From Liolophura sinensis (Eukaryota > Mollusca > Polyplacophora > Chitonida > Chitonidae), in contig NW_027017982.1 in the NCBI RefSeq assembly GCF_032854445.1, positions 103,001-167,000 on the forward strand: 64,000 bases of DNA. The letters are read 5' to 3'. Positions within the stretch are counted from its first letter, which is position 1; every line of letters begins with the position of its first letter. A program made the translations under genes and the position numbers. Of the stretch, positions 20,121 to 30,178 are shown piece after piece. The notes below the pieces were generated by a model. That model worked only from the letters and a program-made list of their open reading frames with translations. It was not told where the DNA came from and ran no database searches.

Positions 20121-21377
20121 GCCGATAAAACCCCCAGTGACGACGATGGCTGTTTTCTCCGCATCGTGATTCTTTAGCTTTGGAAATAGGGGTTCTTGTT
20201 TACCTCCGGCGGCCGCAACATGCTGAACGCGCGCGGTGGGTGGTGGGACGCTTTCTTGTGGCTCAGCGATCCCGTGGGAAGGTGCGCGCTTGTGCAAAGT
20301 GGGCGGCACTTTAGCGTTCACACCGTCATTGGCGCCTAGCTTCTGGTCCTCTGTGGCCACGACGATTTTGTTGTTGTAGTTCGCCAAATGGCCGATCTGC
20401 AGAAGCATGTCGCTGGGGGCCATATATAGGCCTATGCCATACAGAATGTCTACAGCGCTCCTCGCATACTGTAGCACGTCCTGGTAGCGTTTGATAGCAG
20501 ACGGAAGGTCGATCGGAGAGGAAATAGCGTCTTCAACGTTCGCGGCAAACTGTTTTTGCACGTCGAAGGCTGTGCCCGTGCCTAGAATATGCGCCCTTGT
20601 TTGCGCTTGTGCGCCTAGAATAGCCCACACGTATGTCCGGATGGAATCGTTTGGGCGCTCTACGCCCGGCTGCGTGAATCCTTGGGATGTGTCGACAATG
20701 AACGCCGCCCAAGCCTCCTCGGCGTCCTCCTGGATGTAGTCAACGTGGAGCGCTGTAGGCTTTCTAGTGAACGACATCCTTCTCGGATCGAAGGTCCCAT
20801 CGCCAATGGGGCTGTAGCCCGTTCTCGTGACATAGTAATATGCCACTCCGAGGCCGTGATTCAACCCACTGCGTTTCCAGTCTGTGTGCTTATCTACCTG
20901 GAACTCCCTACAAATCCTCTCATAGGCCCTCTTGTCGTTGGGGTTTTCGAATGTCGCCCACGCTCTGTCTTTCGTCTCTTCCAAGACCCGCCTAACTTGG
21001 TAATACACATGGAACGTGTACAGGGCCCTTATTCGTTGGTCGGGGGCGAGAAGATGGTCTTTTGCAGAGACGCCACAGCCCGTGGTTGCGCACCAGATCG
21101 CGAAGTTCACTTGGTTCTGCCAGAATTGCATAGGATTGGTGTTCCAGGCCCAAACAATGTCATTGCTGGTTATATTTGGCAGCCGGTACTTGGCCAACAC
21201 ATCCGTGAACTGGACTGGAAAGGCCTTCTTTTCATCGATGTAGATGTCAAATCGCGCGAGCTGCTCTGTGTGGGTTTGGATACGATGAAATGCCCCGGCC
21301 TTGTAAGTGGCCTCTCTATTGAACCTGTAAGCCTCGCTGTTCATCGTGGCTAAAATGTTCATCACATTGTCTGACAT
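20094..21377 (-). CDS. Polinton conserved tail-anchored protein (427 aa), intact
   Basis: The longest undamaged frame of the element, from ATG 21377 (MSDNVMNILATMN) to 20094. The first ~300 residues look globular and include QNQVNFAIWCATTGCGVS, HVYYQVRRVLEE, GVERPNDSIRTYVWAILGAQ and SPIDLPSAIKRYQDVLQYA. A low-complexity Pro/Ala linker follows, then one C-terminal hydrophobic helix (TAIVVTGGFIGLLLLW). I know this protein only as a conserved invertebrate Polinton gene without assigned function; a minor virion protein with a membrane anchor is plausible. Its 5' end overlaps the divergent gene at 21355 and its 3' end overlaps the convergent gene ending at 20120. Confidence 0.8.
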   Translation of the reverse strand: MSDNVMNILATMNSEAYRFNREATYKAGAFHRIQTHTEQLARFDIYIDEKKAFPVQFTDVLAKYRLPNITSNDIVWAWNTNPMQFWQNQVNFAIWCATTGCGVSAKDHLLAPDQRIRALYTFHVYYQVRRVLEETKDRAWATFENPNDKRAYERICREFQVDKHTDWKRSGLNHGLGVAYYYVTRTGYSPIGDGTFDPRRMSFTRKPTALHVDYIQEDAEEAWAAFIVDTSQGFTQPGVERPNDSIRTYVWAILGAQAQTRAHILGTGTAFDVQKQFAANVEDAISSPIDLPSAIKRYQDVLQYARSAVDILYGIGLYMAPSDMLLQIGHLANYNNKIVVATEDQKLGANDGVNAKVPPTLHKRAPSHGIAEPQESVPPPTARVQHVAAAGGKQEPLFPKLKNHDAEKTAIVVTGGFIGLLLLWTMR

Positions 21378-21978
21378 TCTAAATGGGGCACAGCACACGC
21401 TGCCTCATGCCCTTAACAACCTCGACGCCTGCCTTAAAACCGCCCTTCGCGAGATAACATTCTATCCAGCCTAGGTGAATATCCCCACCGGAGTGGGCTT
21501 CTTGCTTGAGGGCAAACGTGTTGAAGTGCCGACGGGCTACTACAATGTCTGTACGCTGGACAAGGACATATTCCGCCCGCATGGGATTTCTCTGGGATTG
21601 AATGAAGCCACTGACCGCTTAGTCCTTACCCTCCCTAGAAATGTCTTCGTAATACTCCAAGAGCTTGACCCATCTTAGGGTTCTCCGACGGGATTGCGCC
21701 CATAGAGGGGACTATGGAGGGTGAAAATTTAACTAACTTGGTCACACACAAAGAAGTCTTCGTGCATTTGGATGAACTGAGCACCTTAGAAAACGTGAGA
21801 ATAACCTCAGATTTCGGTGGCGGTTCAACACTACTTCAGGCCATCGCCGTGACTGGTGAAGGGATAAACTGCGGGAAGTTTCATTTCCCAACCCACAGTA
21901 CAAAGCCTTGCGGGCCGACTAAATAACGCACTTGACCGTGGCACTTTTAGACAAAAACGGCAAGTATATCGCCTTCTG
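21355..21978 (+). pseudogene. Polinton protein of unknown function, several lesions
   Basis: An ATG at 21355 (MFITLSDILNGAQHTLPHAL) opens a frame that meets a TAG at 21472-21474, then continues through EVPTGYYNVCTLDKDIF to a stop at 21676. The reading is picked up one frame over (VTHKEVFVHLDELSTLENV, from about 21665) and shifts again near 21900, ending around 21978 after another in-frame TAA. Beta-rich composition and position suggest a virion component such as a minor capsid or fibre-like protein, but this is a guess. Start regions of this gene and the minus gene at 21377 overlap by 23 nt. Confidence 0.6.
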
Positions 21979-21980
21979 AG

Positions 21981-22379
21981 GTGATTGAAGAACAAAAACT
22001 CTCCTTAATTCGCTTTGAAGACCGCTTTGTTCTTGTAAGACGTGGCTTAGCACTATCTGCGGGCGAAGGTGTAGATTCCGCACTTCTTATAGGGCGAACA
22101 AGTATATCTTTGTCCATGCTAGAAATAAACCCTGGATCTATACTTATCTTCAACATCATACTTGGCGCGGCCTCTCAGCGCCGTGCCTCCTTGATTACCG
22201 GTGTGAGACTAAAGTGGCCTGCAGAGCACAATGGAAACGAGCTCAGACTTATGATCAAATTACCGGCCCAGGGCGACCCAGTCATCCGGAGCTCTCTCGA
22301 GGATATACGGGTCTTTGTAGGGAGCGATGCCAAACTCGATTACATCTATTTAGAGTCCGGTATAAAGCTTTCGTGTTAG
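21981..22379 (+). CDS. Polinton protein of unknown function (about 130 aa), no clear ATG
   Basis: An open frame of 132 codons starting from a GTG or from upstream readthrough; no ATG is in frame. It contains RFEDRFVLVRRGLALSAGEG, a hydrophobic stretch (GSILIFNIILGAASQRR), KWPAEHNGNELRLMIKL and a C-terminal DIRVFVGSDAKLDYIYLES. Alternating hydrophobic residues suggest a beta-sandwich such as a single jelly roll, so a penton-like minor capsid protein is one option. The start codon seems lost, or the protein was once fused to or spliced from the upstream gene. Low certainty on function. Confidence 0.5.
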   Translation: MIEEQKLSLIRFEDRFVLVRRGLALSAGEGVDSALLIGRTSISLSMLEINPGSILIFNIILGAASQRRASLITGVRLKWPAEHNGNELRLMIKLPAQGDPVIRSSLEDIRVFVGSDAKLDYIYLESGIKLSC

Positions 22380-22435
22380 TATTCCCGATGACGATTTAGA
22401 GCTTACCGACGTTGTTGATTCGTAGGACGGACAAT

Positions 22436-23099
22436 ATGGGACGACTGTACCCAGCGATCACGGATGAAGAGCCGACGGATGACCATCCCTTGACCCCGAC
22501 CGCGCCGATGGTGGAAAATCCCCCGGAGGGCGTGGCGCACGCCCATCACCTGCAGTATATCAACGAAATACAGAGGCAGCTTGAATCTGAGCGAGATCTC
22601 CGCCGGGCCCTGTACAAAAAGTACCGGCGCGGTGTCCTTAGCCGCCGAGGCCCTTGATTCGGCCATGCTTACGGCTGGTTTGGGACTAGGGGTTGCAGGC
22701 GTGGGACTACTCACAACAATAATTGCAGCCCCTGCTGTTCTGGCCATGGAAGCTGCGGCCCTAGCTTGCGGTGTCTCAAATATCGCCGGAAAATTCGTTA
22801 GCCGCCGACTTCACGCAAAGGCCAAGAAACATAACGATATACGGCTGTTGTCTAAGGCTAAACTTAACAGCATCCGTGCGCAGGTATCCACGGCATTATC
22901 TGATGGTGTTATTTCGGACGTAGAGTTCAAGCAAGTCGTTCAGGAGCTCAAGAACTACTCTGATCTGAAGCAGGAGATACGCGCTAAGTCTCGTAAGGCA
23001 TTCAACGCTGTAGAGATCGATGAAAGCACGAAAAAACAGCTTATAGATCGCGGCCGAAAACTAGCTCGGCAAGAGCTGAAAAACGCTCTTTCCGAATGA
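22436..23099 (+). pseudogene. Polinton membrane/coiled-coil protein with one frameshift
   Basis: ATG 22436 (MGRLYPAITDEEPTDDHPL) leads through a helical segment (YINEIQRQLESERDLRRALY). Near 22615-22640 the frame changes and continues to 23099. The second part has a hydrophobic glycine-rich segment (AGLGLGVAGVGLLTTIIAAP), a basic KFVSRRLHAKAKKHN, and a long charged helical tail. This pattern recurs in invertebrate Polintons; function unknown to me. It is the last gene before the non-coding right end. A single indel is the only visible defect. Confidence 0.7.
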
Positions 23100-24535
23100 T
23101 GTTCTGGGGAGGTGCCCAGGGGGAACTTGTTACACTACTCCACATGCAGCGGAACCAAATCAGAATACAGTATACATCGCTCTAAGACTGAGAACAGGCA
23201 AAATTATCACCAATGAATCTGTGACTGTCACTGACTAAAAGAGTAGTGGCACCATACGTTTTGAGCACCTAAGTCACAGTAGGTAGAAATAAACTTTGTA
23301 AAATACGAAAAACAAGAAACAATTCAAATACATGTACTATCTATGTCGAGAAATTAACTCTGGGCACAGTAGTGCATGTCAAACATCATTTCTGTCATCT
23401 GAATACATATATGAATACACTTTGTAAACCTACATGTTAGAAAAATGTTCACAATCTAGTATACATACATATAATATTAATACATTTTGAAACAGTGTAC
23501 TGGTCTGTGGGCTGGGACTCGCCGTAAAAAAAACTTTACCCGTCAAAAATACCCCCTTGGCTGGATTGCCCGTCCAGTTGGACGGGTGGACGGATGTCTG
23601 GCTAACCTGGTGCGCGGGGGTAAAAAAAAATTCTGCCCAGTGTGGGGTTCGAACCAAAAAAGCAAAAGGCCTGGTTTATAGCTCAACCTGTTACCAATTA
23701 ACCACCACCCATGCTGTGAGTGACTTCTTTGTAGCCTCGCAAGTCTTGCACCGTGCCGACTAACTTCGCTCAAATAGGCTGGCTTGTCGTTTCCATCGTG
23801 GGAGATCCCATGATTATTCATTGTATTCGCTGTATACCTAATAAGAAATTTCGATAGCCATCAGACCCTCGGCTGGGGCAGGGGCCTCTATTTTGTTCTG
23901 GGGAGGGCCCCAGGGGGAGGGTGTGCCAGAACCCTCTTTCCCTATACTACTAGTATACATACATATAATATTAATACACTTTGAAACAGTGTACTGGTCT
24001 GTGGGCTGTTGATTCAAAATTTTACCCGTCAAAAATACCCCCTTTGGCTGGATTTGGGGTAAAAAAAATTCTGCCCAGTGTGGGGTTCGAACCCATGGTC
24101 CAAAAAATATTTCCAAATAATTCTCCTAGAAATACTGGATTTTATCAAACAAGACACGCTGAAAAAGGCTGTCACATTTATTTTTTTTATAAAAATCCGT
24201 GATTTAAGCCCTATAGTGGGAAGAAAATCATCTGAATCACCCTGTTGTGCAATACAGCCAGCCTATAAATATATAGACTATAATCTTTATGTATTAAATG
24301 CCAACTAGGTCGCCTCATATCAATGTGTGTGTGTGTAGGCGAGGCTTGTAAATAAGCGTGTATGCCTTGGCTGGGGAGGCGCCTAAGGGGGGGTTTATGG
24401 GGATGCAGGGAAAAGGGGGTGGGGCTTCTATTTTGTTCTGGGGAGGGCCCCAAGGGGGGCGTGCGCCAGAACCTATAGTGTGTATACTAGAACTTCTGGA
24501 CCTCGCCGGGAATAGGGGCTGGGGGCCTCTATTTA
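23100..24535. repeat. Non-coding right terminal region of the Polinton with nested repeats
   Basis: No gene is seen in this 1.4 kb. A segment beginning GTATACATACATATAATATT and including AACAGTGTACTGGTCTGTGG, AAAAATACCCCCTT and GTGGGGTTCGAACC occurs at about 23458-23660 and again at 23949-24096. A second block (CTATTTTGTTCTGGGGAGGG) occurs at about 23887 and 24427, with a shorter copy at 23101. Each is followed by sequence like the inner terminal repeat (GTG(T/C)GCCAGAACC). Stepwise tandem amplification of about 490-540 bp units near the terminus explains the long right end. Confidence 0.7.
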
Positions 24536-24577
24536 CCAAATAGAGGGTGTGCCAGAACCTATACTCCACCTACTACT
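24536..24577 (-). repeat. Right terminal inverted repeat of the Polinton (42 bp)
   Basis: Exact reverse complement of the left terminus. Its inner part (GGTGTGCCAGAACC) recurs in diverged form at about 23920 and 24460 inside the right terminal region, so that end has been partly amplified. Confidence 0.92.
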
Positions 24578-24582
24578 TAGTC

Positions 24583-25311
24583 TTTTTAATGGACATAAAC
24601 ATTAGTCAGGTCTTTCACTTTAATGTCTTTACCACCGTGTCGTTAAAAAACAATTGTAAATTAATCAGTGTCCATCGATTTTAGAGTTACAAAATATGTG
24701 TCATTATACAAAACAAATACAAAATGCGCATGAAATGCCAAACCAGTTTTTCAATTTTATTATTGCGGATCAATACCTATAGCGTAAATGTTTTTCTGAC
24801 TATTGTATATTCAAACCACTCTGTTTATAACTGGTCGATACACAATAATAAGTGCCATGGCAACGTCAGAAAACCATACTTCTCAGAGCGCTATACATCC
24901 TTGCCACCACTAGCAAATTTTGCTAAAAAAATCAGGAACAACGCCGGGATCATTGGAATCAGGGTAAAGCGACCTGAAGTGATGTCATAAAACATAAAAC
25001 CTCTGCCTCAACTTTCGCTTCGAATAAACTTTACGCACACGCAATGGCCTTTTTCAAACTGTAAAAAATATGATTCTAACCTAAAACGATTCTATTGATG
25101 AATACTGATCAAGTATTTCAACACTTTGACCCGAGTTGTGAGGTTAAGCGTAAACCAGCATACGCATGCATCACACAACCTCCAAAGGTCAAGCCTGCCT
25201 TGTGGTGGCAGTGACGCCAAGCCGGCGTAAAGAACGGCACGTGCGCTGTAATGAGTATGGTGAGGATACTTAGACGAGATAATCAGTTTATATGTATATG
25301 TTTAAACTTAC
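24583..25311. other. Intron flank right of the Polinton, nothing recognised
   Basis: Host DNA between the right target duplication and the donor side of Ig exon 4. An 88-codon plus frame (24724-24990) has no recognisable domain. Confidence 0.5.
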
Positions 25312-25608
25312 AAGTGACATTGTATATTATGGTTTTGTGCTCCCTCCATCCTGTCAACGCCCCGTCCTGACTCCCCTGACACACACACGTCTTCTGGTTC
25401 AGGGACGGATTGACGGTTATACTGATATTGATCTGCTCACGTCCATTGCTACCAGAGACAGTGTATTTCTGACCACACTGTGATGACCAGGTGAGTGTTG
25501 GTGGGGGATTCCCCTCTCTCACCTGACAGATCAAGTTCAGGGTTTCTCCAGACTCCACGGCTGTGTTGTTAACATAACCTGACAGACTGACGCCATCCTG
25601 TGGAGGAT
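25312..25608 (-). CDS. Ig-superfamily gene, exon 4 (Ig domain 3)
   Basis: A 297-nt exon with acceptor CACACAG| and donor T|GTAAGT, phase 1-1. It codes an Ig domain that begins PPQDGVSLSGY and has a B-strand Cys in LNLICQV, the NPPPTLTW C-strand, and a Cys-x-Cys pair in KTCVCQG near the F strand. An additional Cys follows the Trp (SSQCGQK). This is the last host exon before the inserted 14.2-kb Polinton: the next exon of the gene lies 17 kb further on, at 8186. Nothing suggests the insertion damaged either exon. Confidence 0.85.
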
Positions 25609-26757
25609 CTGTGTGGAAAAGTTTACTGCTGTACATTATACAAAAACAAATGTCGTCTTTAGTAAGAATTTCATAGTCAGGAATTAAAATGAATAAGATA
25701 ATGAGATAATGAATATTAAATCGTACATTGGTGTTAACAAAATCACCAGCTGATTTTAAACCCGGAAATATCATGGTTTTGGTACAGCAAAAAGGAATTG
25801 CACTTTGTACCAAGCATGTTGCTTTGCCAAATTATTCATCAATTTCAGCAAAACTTGACCCGAAAAAAGACAGATTTTTATCTGATATAGTTATATACAC
25901 TCATTGATGCAATGTGATCTGTCCCAGTAAATACATGGTGAACATGGACAACGGTGTGCCATTTCACAGTGAAAATTGATCTCCTTGTCTTAATTTTACG
26001 CTTTCTGTTTTACCTTGATCTCAATAGGTTTTAGGGTCAACAGTTCATGAGTGGTGCATTGATATGTAAACGCCGCCGTAGGGAAACGCTGCCACGATTT
26101 CCAACTGACAAATTTAAGAGAGTTTTGCGTCACACTGTGGAGATTTTGGACATTGATGATAAATATGTTGCATGGCCCTCTGTGGGGTAGTACAGAATTT
26201 ATCAGGCTTATCAAGTTGAATATTGTATCAAGGCGTAACAGCTCATGTATAGCCTGACTTACCCGACAATGCACAGCACTCTGTAGAATATGCTCGTAGG
26301 CGTTACAGTTGTGCTATGGCTGAGAAAAGAGTATCTTGTCAAGGATAATACATGTAGCCATGTTCTCTACTGTCATATATAGGTTTGTTTGTAGTAGAAC
26401 CGCACGGTTTACCTCGTTTCTGTATAATTTGTTGCATATAATGCGAGTGCTGAGCAAGAACTAAATAAACACACTGAGATCGTTATTGAGATCTTAGCTT
26501 CACTTTCATAAGGTAGACCGTTATCCGTGTACCGATTGGGTTCCAACAGGAGTTACGGGATCGTAGTCAAGATAAAGTATAATGTGCACCATGAATGACC
26601 AGTAATTTACAAAGTCTTTTGAGTAAGTAAGTGCAATGATAATTATTTAAAAAATTTTTTTGTCTTCTGCGTTAATGCCTTTATGTGACAGGTGGGCAAA
26701 ACACCTTGATAATCACTTACTTTAAAATGATGTCACCCAAGGTCGAGTGTTGTGACA
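25609..26757. other. Intron between Ig exons 3 and 4, nothing recognised
   Basis: AT-rich intron sequence. No Ig-type exon seen here or in the rest of the intron (27311-28544) apart from the repeats described; a G run lies at 28301-28313. Confidence 0.45.
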
Positions 26758-28758
26758 TATGGAAGCCGATAGAGGACACCTGGCTACCTCTACCTTTCCA
26801 TACAGTGCGAGGCAGTGAGGCAGCAGAGCGAGGTAACGTAGTAGCAAAGCGAGTTAAGGAGATCACGAAGCGCGGTAACAAAGTAGCGAAGCGAGGTAGC
26901 GAGACAGCGAGAATTACATAATCGCGCTATCACGCTGCCTAGCTACCTCTACTTTTGCTAAGGGCTATGTGGCGGGGTGAGGAGCAGTTATTATAATCAC
27001 CTTAGTATCAGGCTGAGGCATACGCCGTATGTAAGTTGGGTTCTTGCGCCCCGGTGCATTAAGTAACGGCCGAGAATGTTTATAGAGCGCTTGTGCGACC
27101 CTAGAATCTCTCTCCAATGCGACCCCTGTGGGTTCAAGACCATCTCTGAGCGGCTACTACCCCGGTCTTACACAGGAACGTCTGAGAGCAAGTTGCGTGT
27201 TGTCGTAGTTTTATACGGGCTCTGTCTTGTTTCTTTTTACCATAACGTTGGCTACCGTCATTTAAGTAAAACTTTTTGAGGTCGGCGTAAACCAACAATT
27301 GAGTACATAAAAACATGAATACATGAATAAAGAACCTTAAGAACCACATAAAGGTGGAGAATCGACCCCAGAGAGGTACGATAAAAAAGTGCAAACTTCA
27401 CAACCCCAACACAATTGTGTAAATTTCCAAATAGAAATTATACAACCTGGTTGAAGAACTCATACACATTATATAGCCAAAAAAGAGATGGCTGCTTAGT
27501 AAGAACCGCCCTAAATTGCACCCTTGATCAAAAACGCCATATTTTCCCTCAAACGAGGCAGAAAGAAGATTAACGTTAATCTTTCATGTGTGTACTTCTA
27601 CGTGCTGTCAAGGTTTCATTTTGCTTAACGTTTGTCTTCATATGTAAAACATAAATAAAGTGATCAATTTTGTTATAGTTTGGCAAGTTTAAATCCCGTA
27701 TTCTCTCCATCGTCTATATGGCATACTTCATAGAACAGTGAACTAACCAAGTCAGTGTCGAGAACTTGTGTCACCTCGAGGAAGAATTCGAATCTTCGTT
27801 GACCTTGTTTTGTTTGGAAACATACTTTTGTGTGAATAAAGATACAGGTAGTCTTATATTAAATAAGCGTTATCATGAGTGAGTGCTTGGGCTTTAACGT
27901 AGTGTTATCATGAATTAGAAGGGATAATTGTTAAGATGGTATTATGTTACGTGTGGCAACTATAGGGAAACCATACGTGACACAAGTGGTCGTCTAACAT
28001 CAACATTATCACGTTATGTGTAGCAGAAGCATCAGGCTGAAAGCTACATTTGTTATGTATTTGGAGCTTTATAAGTCTCATGTTTGCCATATAACAGAGA
28101 AAGAAGAGTAAATCGGATTTGAAAAGAGAAGTGACAACTGCAGAGTGTGTCTGCTGTTGTCCCTCACAGCATTAGTCAATTTCGCTTCTTAAGGTGCACT
28201 GGGGCAAATTCCCCGCCTTATCATACCAGGTTATTTTAAATAAAGAATAAATAAAATTTCAGATTCAAATCACCAATCAGTACTGAAATATGGCGCGATG
28301 TGGGGGGGGGGGGGTCAAGGTTAATAGGACGGACAATGATGGAAAGAAAAGCCATCATTATATATACCCAAACAAAACCCTGCAATCAGCTCCCCCCGCC
28401 CCTCACCCTTTTTCACCCTATTTCCCATATCATCCCTTCACATCACAGCTAACCAAAAGTACTGACCTAGCTGGGATTATTATGTAACTGATGAGACCCT
28501 GACAATTAGAGTGTGTTGATTTCAACCGGCGTCACGTCCCGCCAGGCGTCTCAAGAACCCAACTTACACATGGTGTATGCCTCAGACTGACACTAAAGCA
28601 ATCATTATAACTGCTCCCCACCACAATACCTCGCTACCTCGCTTGGCTACCTCGCTGCTTCGTTACCTCGTTTCCTCGCTTCGCTCCCTCGTTATCTCGC
28701 TGCCTCGCCCTGTATTAGAAAGGTCGAGGTAGCAAGATGTCCTTTATCAGCTTCCATA
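26758..28758. mobile_element. Foldback-like inverted repeat pair with GCGAGGTA-type minisatellite arms
   Basis: The left arm (about 26758-27046) and right arm (about 28545-28758) are inverted copies. Each runs from TATGGAAGC(C/T)GATA, through GAGGACACC-type sequence and a block of degenerate GCGAGGTAGCGAGGCAGCGA repeats, to GGGGTGAGGAGCAGTTAT-type sequence and GTAAGTTGGGTTCTTG. About 1.5 kb of unrelated DNA lies between them, including an old SINE. This looks like a foldback transposon or two head-to-head copies of one repeat family. No transposase is visible. Confidence 0.6.
27075..27310 (+). repeat. Highly diverged SINE copy between the arms of a foldback element
   Basis: Recognisable blocks include CTCTCCAATGCGACCCCTGT, GGGTTCAAGACC and the 3' GTAAAACTTTTTGAGGTCGG followed by CGTAAACCAACAATTGAG. 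It is much older than the other copies by divergence. Confidence 0.6.
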
Positions 28759-28878
28759 GTGACGCAAGTATGTTCCAAAGCTTGCATAGGACTTCAGACC
28801 CGTTGACGTCCGACGTTACATGTAGTTGGAAAATCCCAAATATAATAAAATACTTCTGCTATTTGTGTGAATACTCAC

Positions 28879-29190
28879 AGTGTACAATAAGTTGGTAGAC
28901 TTGTGATTGTACAGGAGAATCCGTCACACTGTTGGAGGCGTTACAGTACAGCTCAGCTCCGTTCTCCTCGGCTCTAGCTGTAAACGTCAGTGTCCGGGTT
29001 GTGGTCTGTATCGTACTGGAGTCTTGGTTACAGGCACGATTGTCTAGCTCCCGGACATTACCGGATCTCCGTATGTACGCACTTATACAGGCATGGGGTT
29101 TACTGGCCGTGGTCACACAGGTAAAGGTGGTGTTGTTGCCGGTCAACACTGTATTTGGAGGGTTCGTCAGGTCCACCCGAGTTACCATTA
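28879..29190 (-). CDS. Ig-superfamily gene, exon 3 (Ig domain 2)
   Basis: A 312-nt exon with a good pyrimidine tract and acceptor (CTTCAG|) and a consensus donor (T|GTGAGT), phase 1-1. The product has a B-strand Cys in TTFTCVTTAS and an F-strand Cys in AELYCNASNS, which is the classic YxCxAxN I-set/C2 pattern. A second pair (PHACIS, NRACNQ) may add a disulfide, as in the preceding domain. Several NxT/S sequons are present. The unbroken phase allows this exon to be skipped or duplicated without loss of frame. Confidence 0.85.
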
Positions 29191-30178
29191 CTGAAGGAAA
29201 AAGCATAGTACATTTCTCATTCTCAGAAAAAAAGCGATAGTCTTTTTGGTGTGACCTAGCCTGGGAATTCCAGGTCTCACTAATTTGCGGCCGACCCTCT
29301 AACCAAATGACCACCGAAACGCTCTCTGTATGTGATTAGTCATTTTGTTTCAAAGACATTATGAGACCGCCAAGACGATGTCACTGACATACACGATGTG
29401 ATCGATACCTCTTACAACCACAAGACAATCAAGTTCTCGCTGAAATACTCACCCCAATAAGCCAAGCTATTGCCCTGAACGGTACATCATATTTGTGAAA
29501 ATTTGAGAAAAATGACGTCAGCCTACATAGTAATGCAGATGTGATGGGTTTAAATCTCATATACTCTTGTGGGCATGGCCTGCAGATCTGATAAAGTGTA
29601 TGTCATCATTTTAACCTGCCTGATCAGCCAGTGACAATCGAGAATCATGGATAATGTAGGGACAATTGTGTATTCCAAAAATAACGAAAATCTGTCATCT
29701 CGCTGAGTATAGCAAACGCTGTTTAGTACACCATCACAAAACGCAAAAAACAAAGACCTTGAGAAATGTTCACATGACATTAAACAGGGACAAGCGAATT
29801 ATAGATCCAAAACCACTAACTTATGTTAACCTAATTAACCTCATTAATAATAAGTTATTTTTGTCGATCGATTCCCGATCGTCGTCGAGGCTTCTTCTGG
29901 TAGGGGTGCGAATTTACGATGGTTCTTCGTTTTTCGGTACAACATCTGATAGGTGTAGCAAAATTGTTAGCCTGCTTTTAACATCGCTTTCGGTGATATC
30001 ACGACGCCGTCTCCTCGTGGCAAGGAGACACCCAGTGTCGATATATTTACAATGTTACTTCACTGGAACGCCATACCGAAGACACCCGGCACGACGATCC
30101 TCCCATCTACATCATACTATTAACAAGTACAGGACGGTTACTTAGACTACATTTCAGTGTAGACATCTGCTTACACCT
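29191..30178. other. Intron between Ig exons 2 and 3, nothing recognised
   Basis: No domain pattern. A weak open frame (29666-30145) leads into the 69-bp repeat. From 30444 to 31433, beyond the hairpin at 30924, nothing else is seen. Confidence 0.45.

Larger units (their letters stand above)
10346..24577. mobile_element. Polinton/Maverick-type element, 14.2 kb, degraded
   Basis: The element carries protein-primed DNA polymerase B, a retrovirus-like integrase, an FtsK/HerA-type packaging ATPase and a double-jelly-roll type major capsid protein, which together define Polintons/Mavericks and the related adintoviruses. It is bounded by a perfect 42-bp terminal inverted repeat starting AGTAGTAGGTGGAGTATAGG, with TAGTC on both outer sides (10341-10345 and 24578-24582). 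The 5'-AG terminus is typical. It sits in an intron of the minus-strand Ig gene. Several core genes have stops and frameshifts, so the copy is not autonomous. Its GC-rich coding block contrasts with the AT-rich host DNA. Confidence 0.93.

Noticed and set aside
20682-21353. 223-codon plus-strand open frame inside the Polinton
   Set aside because: It is a shadow of the 427-codon minus gene, whose residue pattern and membrane anchor are the coherent reading.
23640-23700. tRNA-like word GGTTCGAACC in the Polinton right end (also near 24087)
   Set aside because: A short palindrome in a repeated unit. No tRNA fold could be drawn around it.
26685-26921. Basic 78-residue open frame rich in Lys/Arg/Glu
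   Set aside because: It is the translation of the GCGAGGTA-type repeat in the foldback arm.
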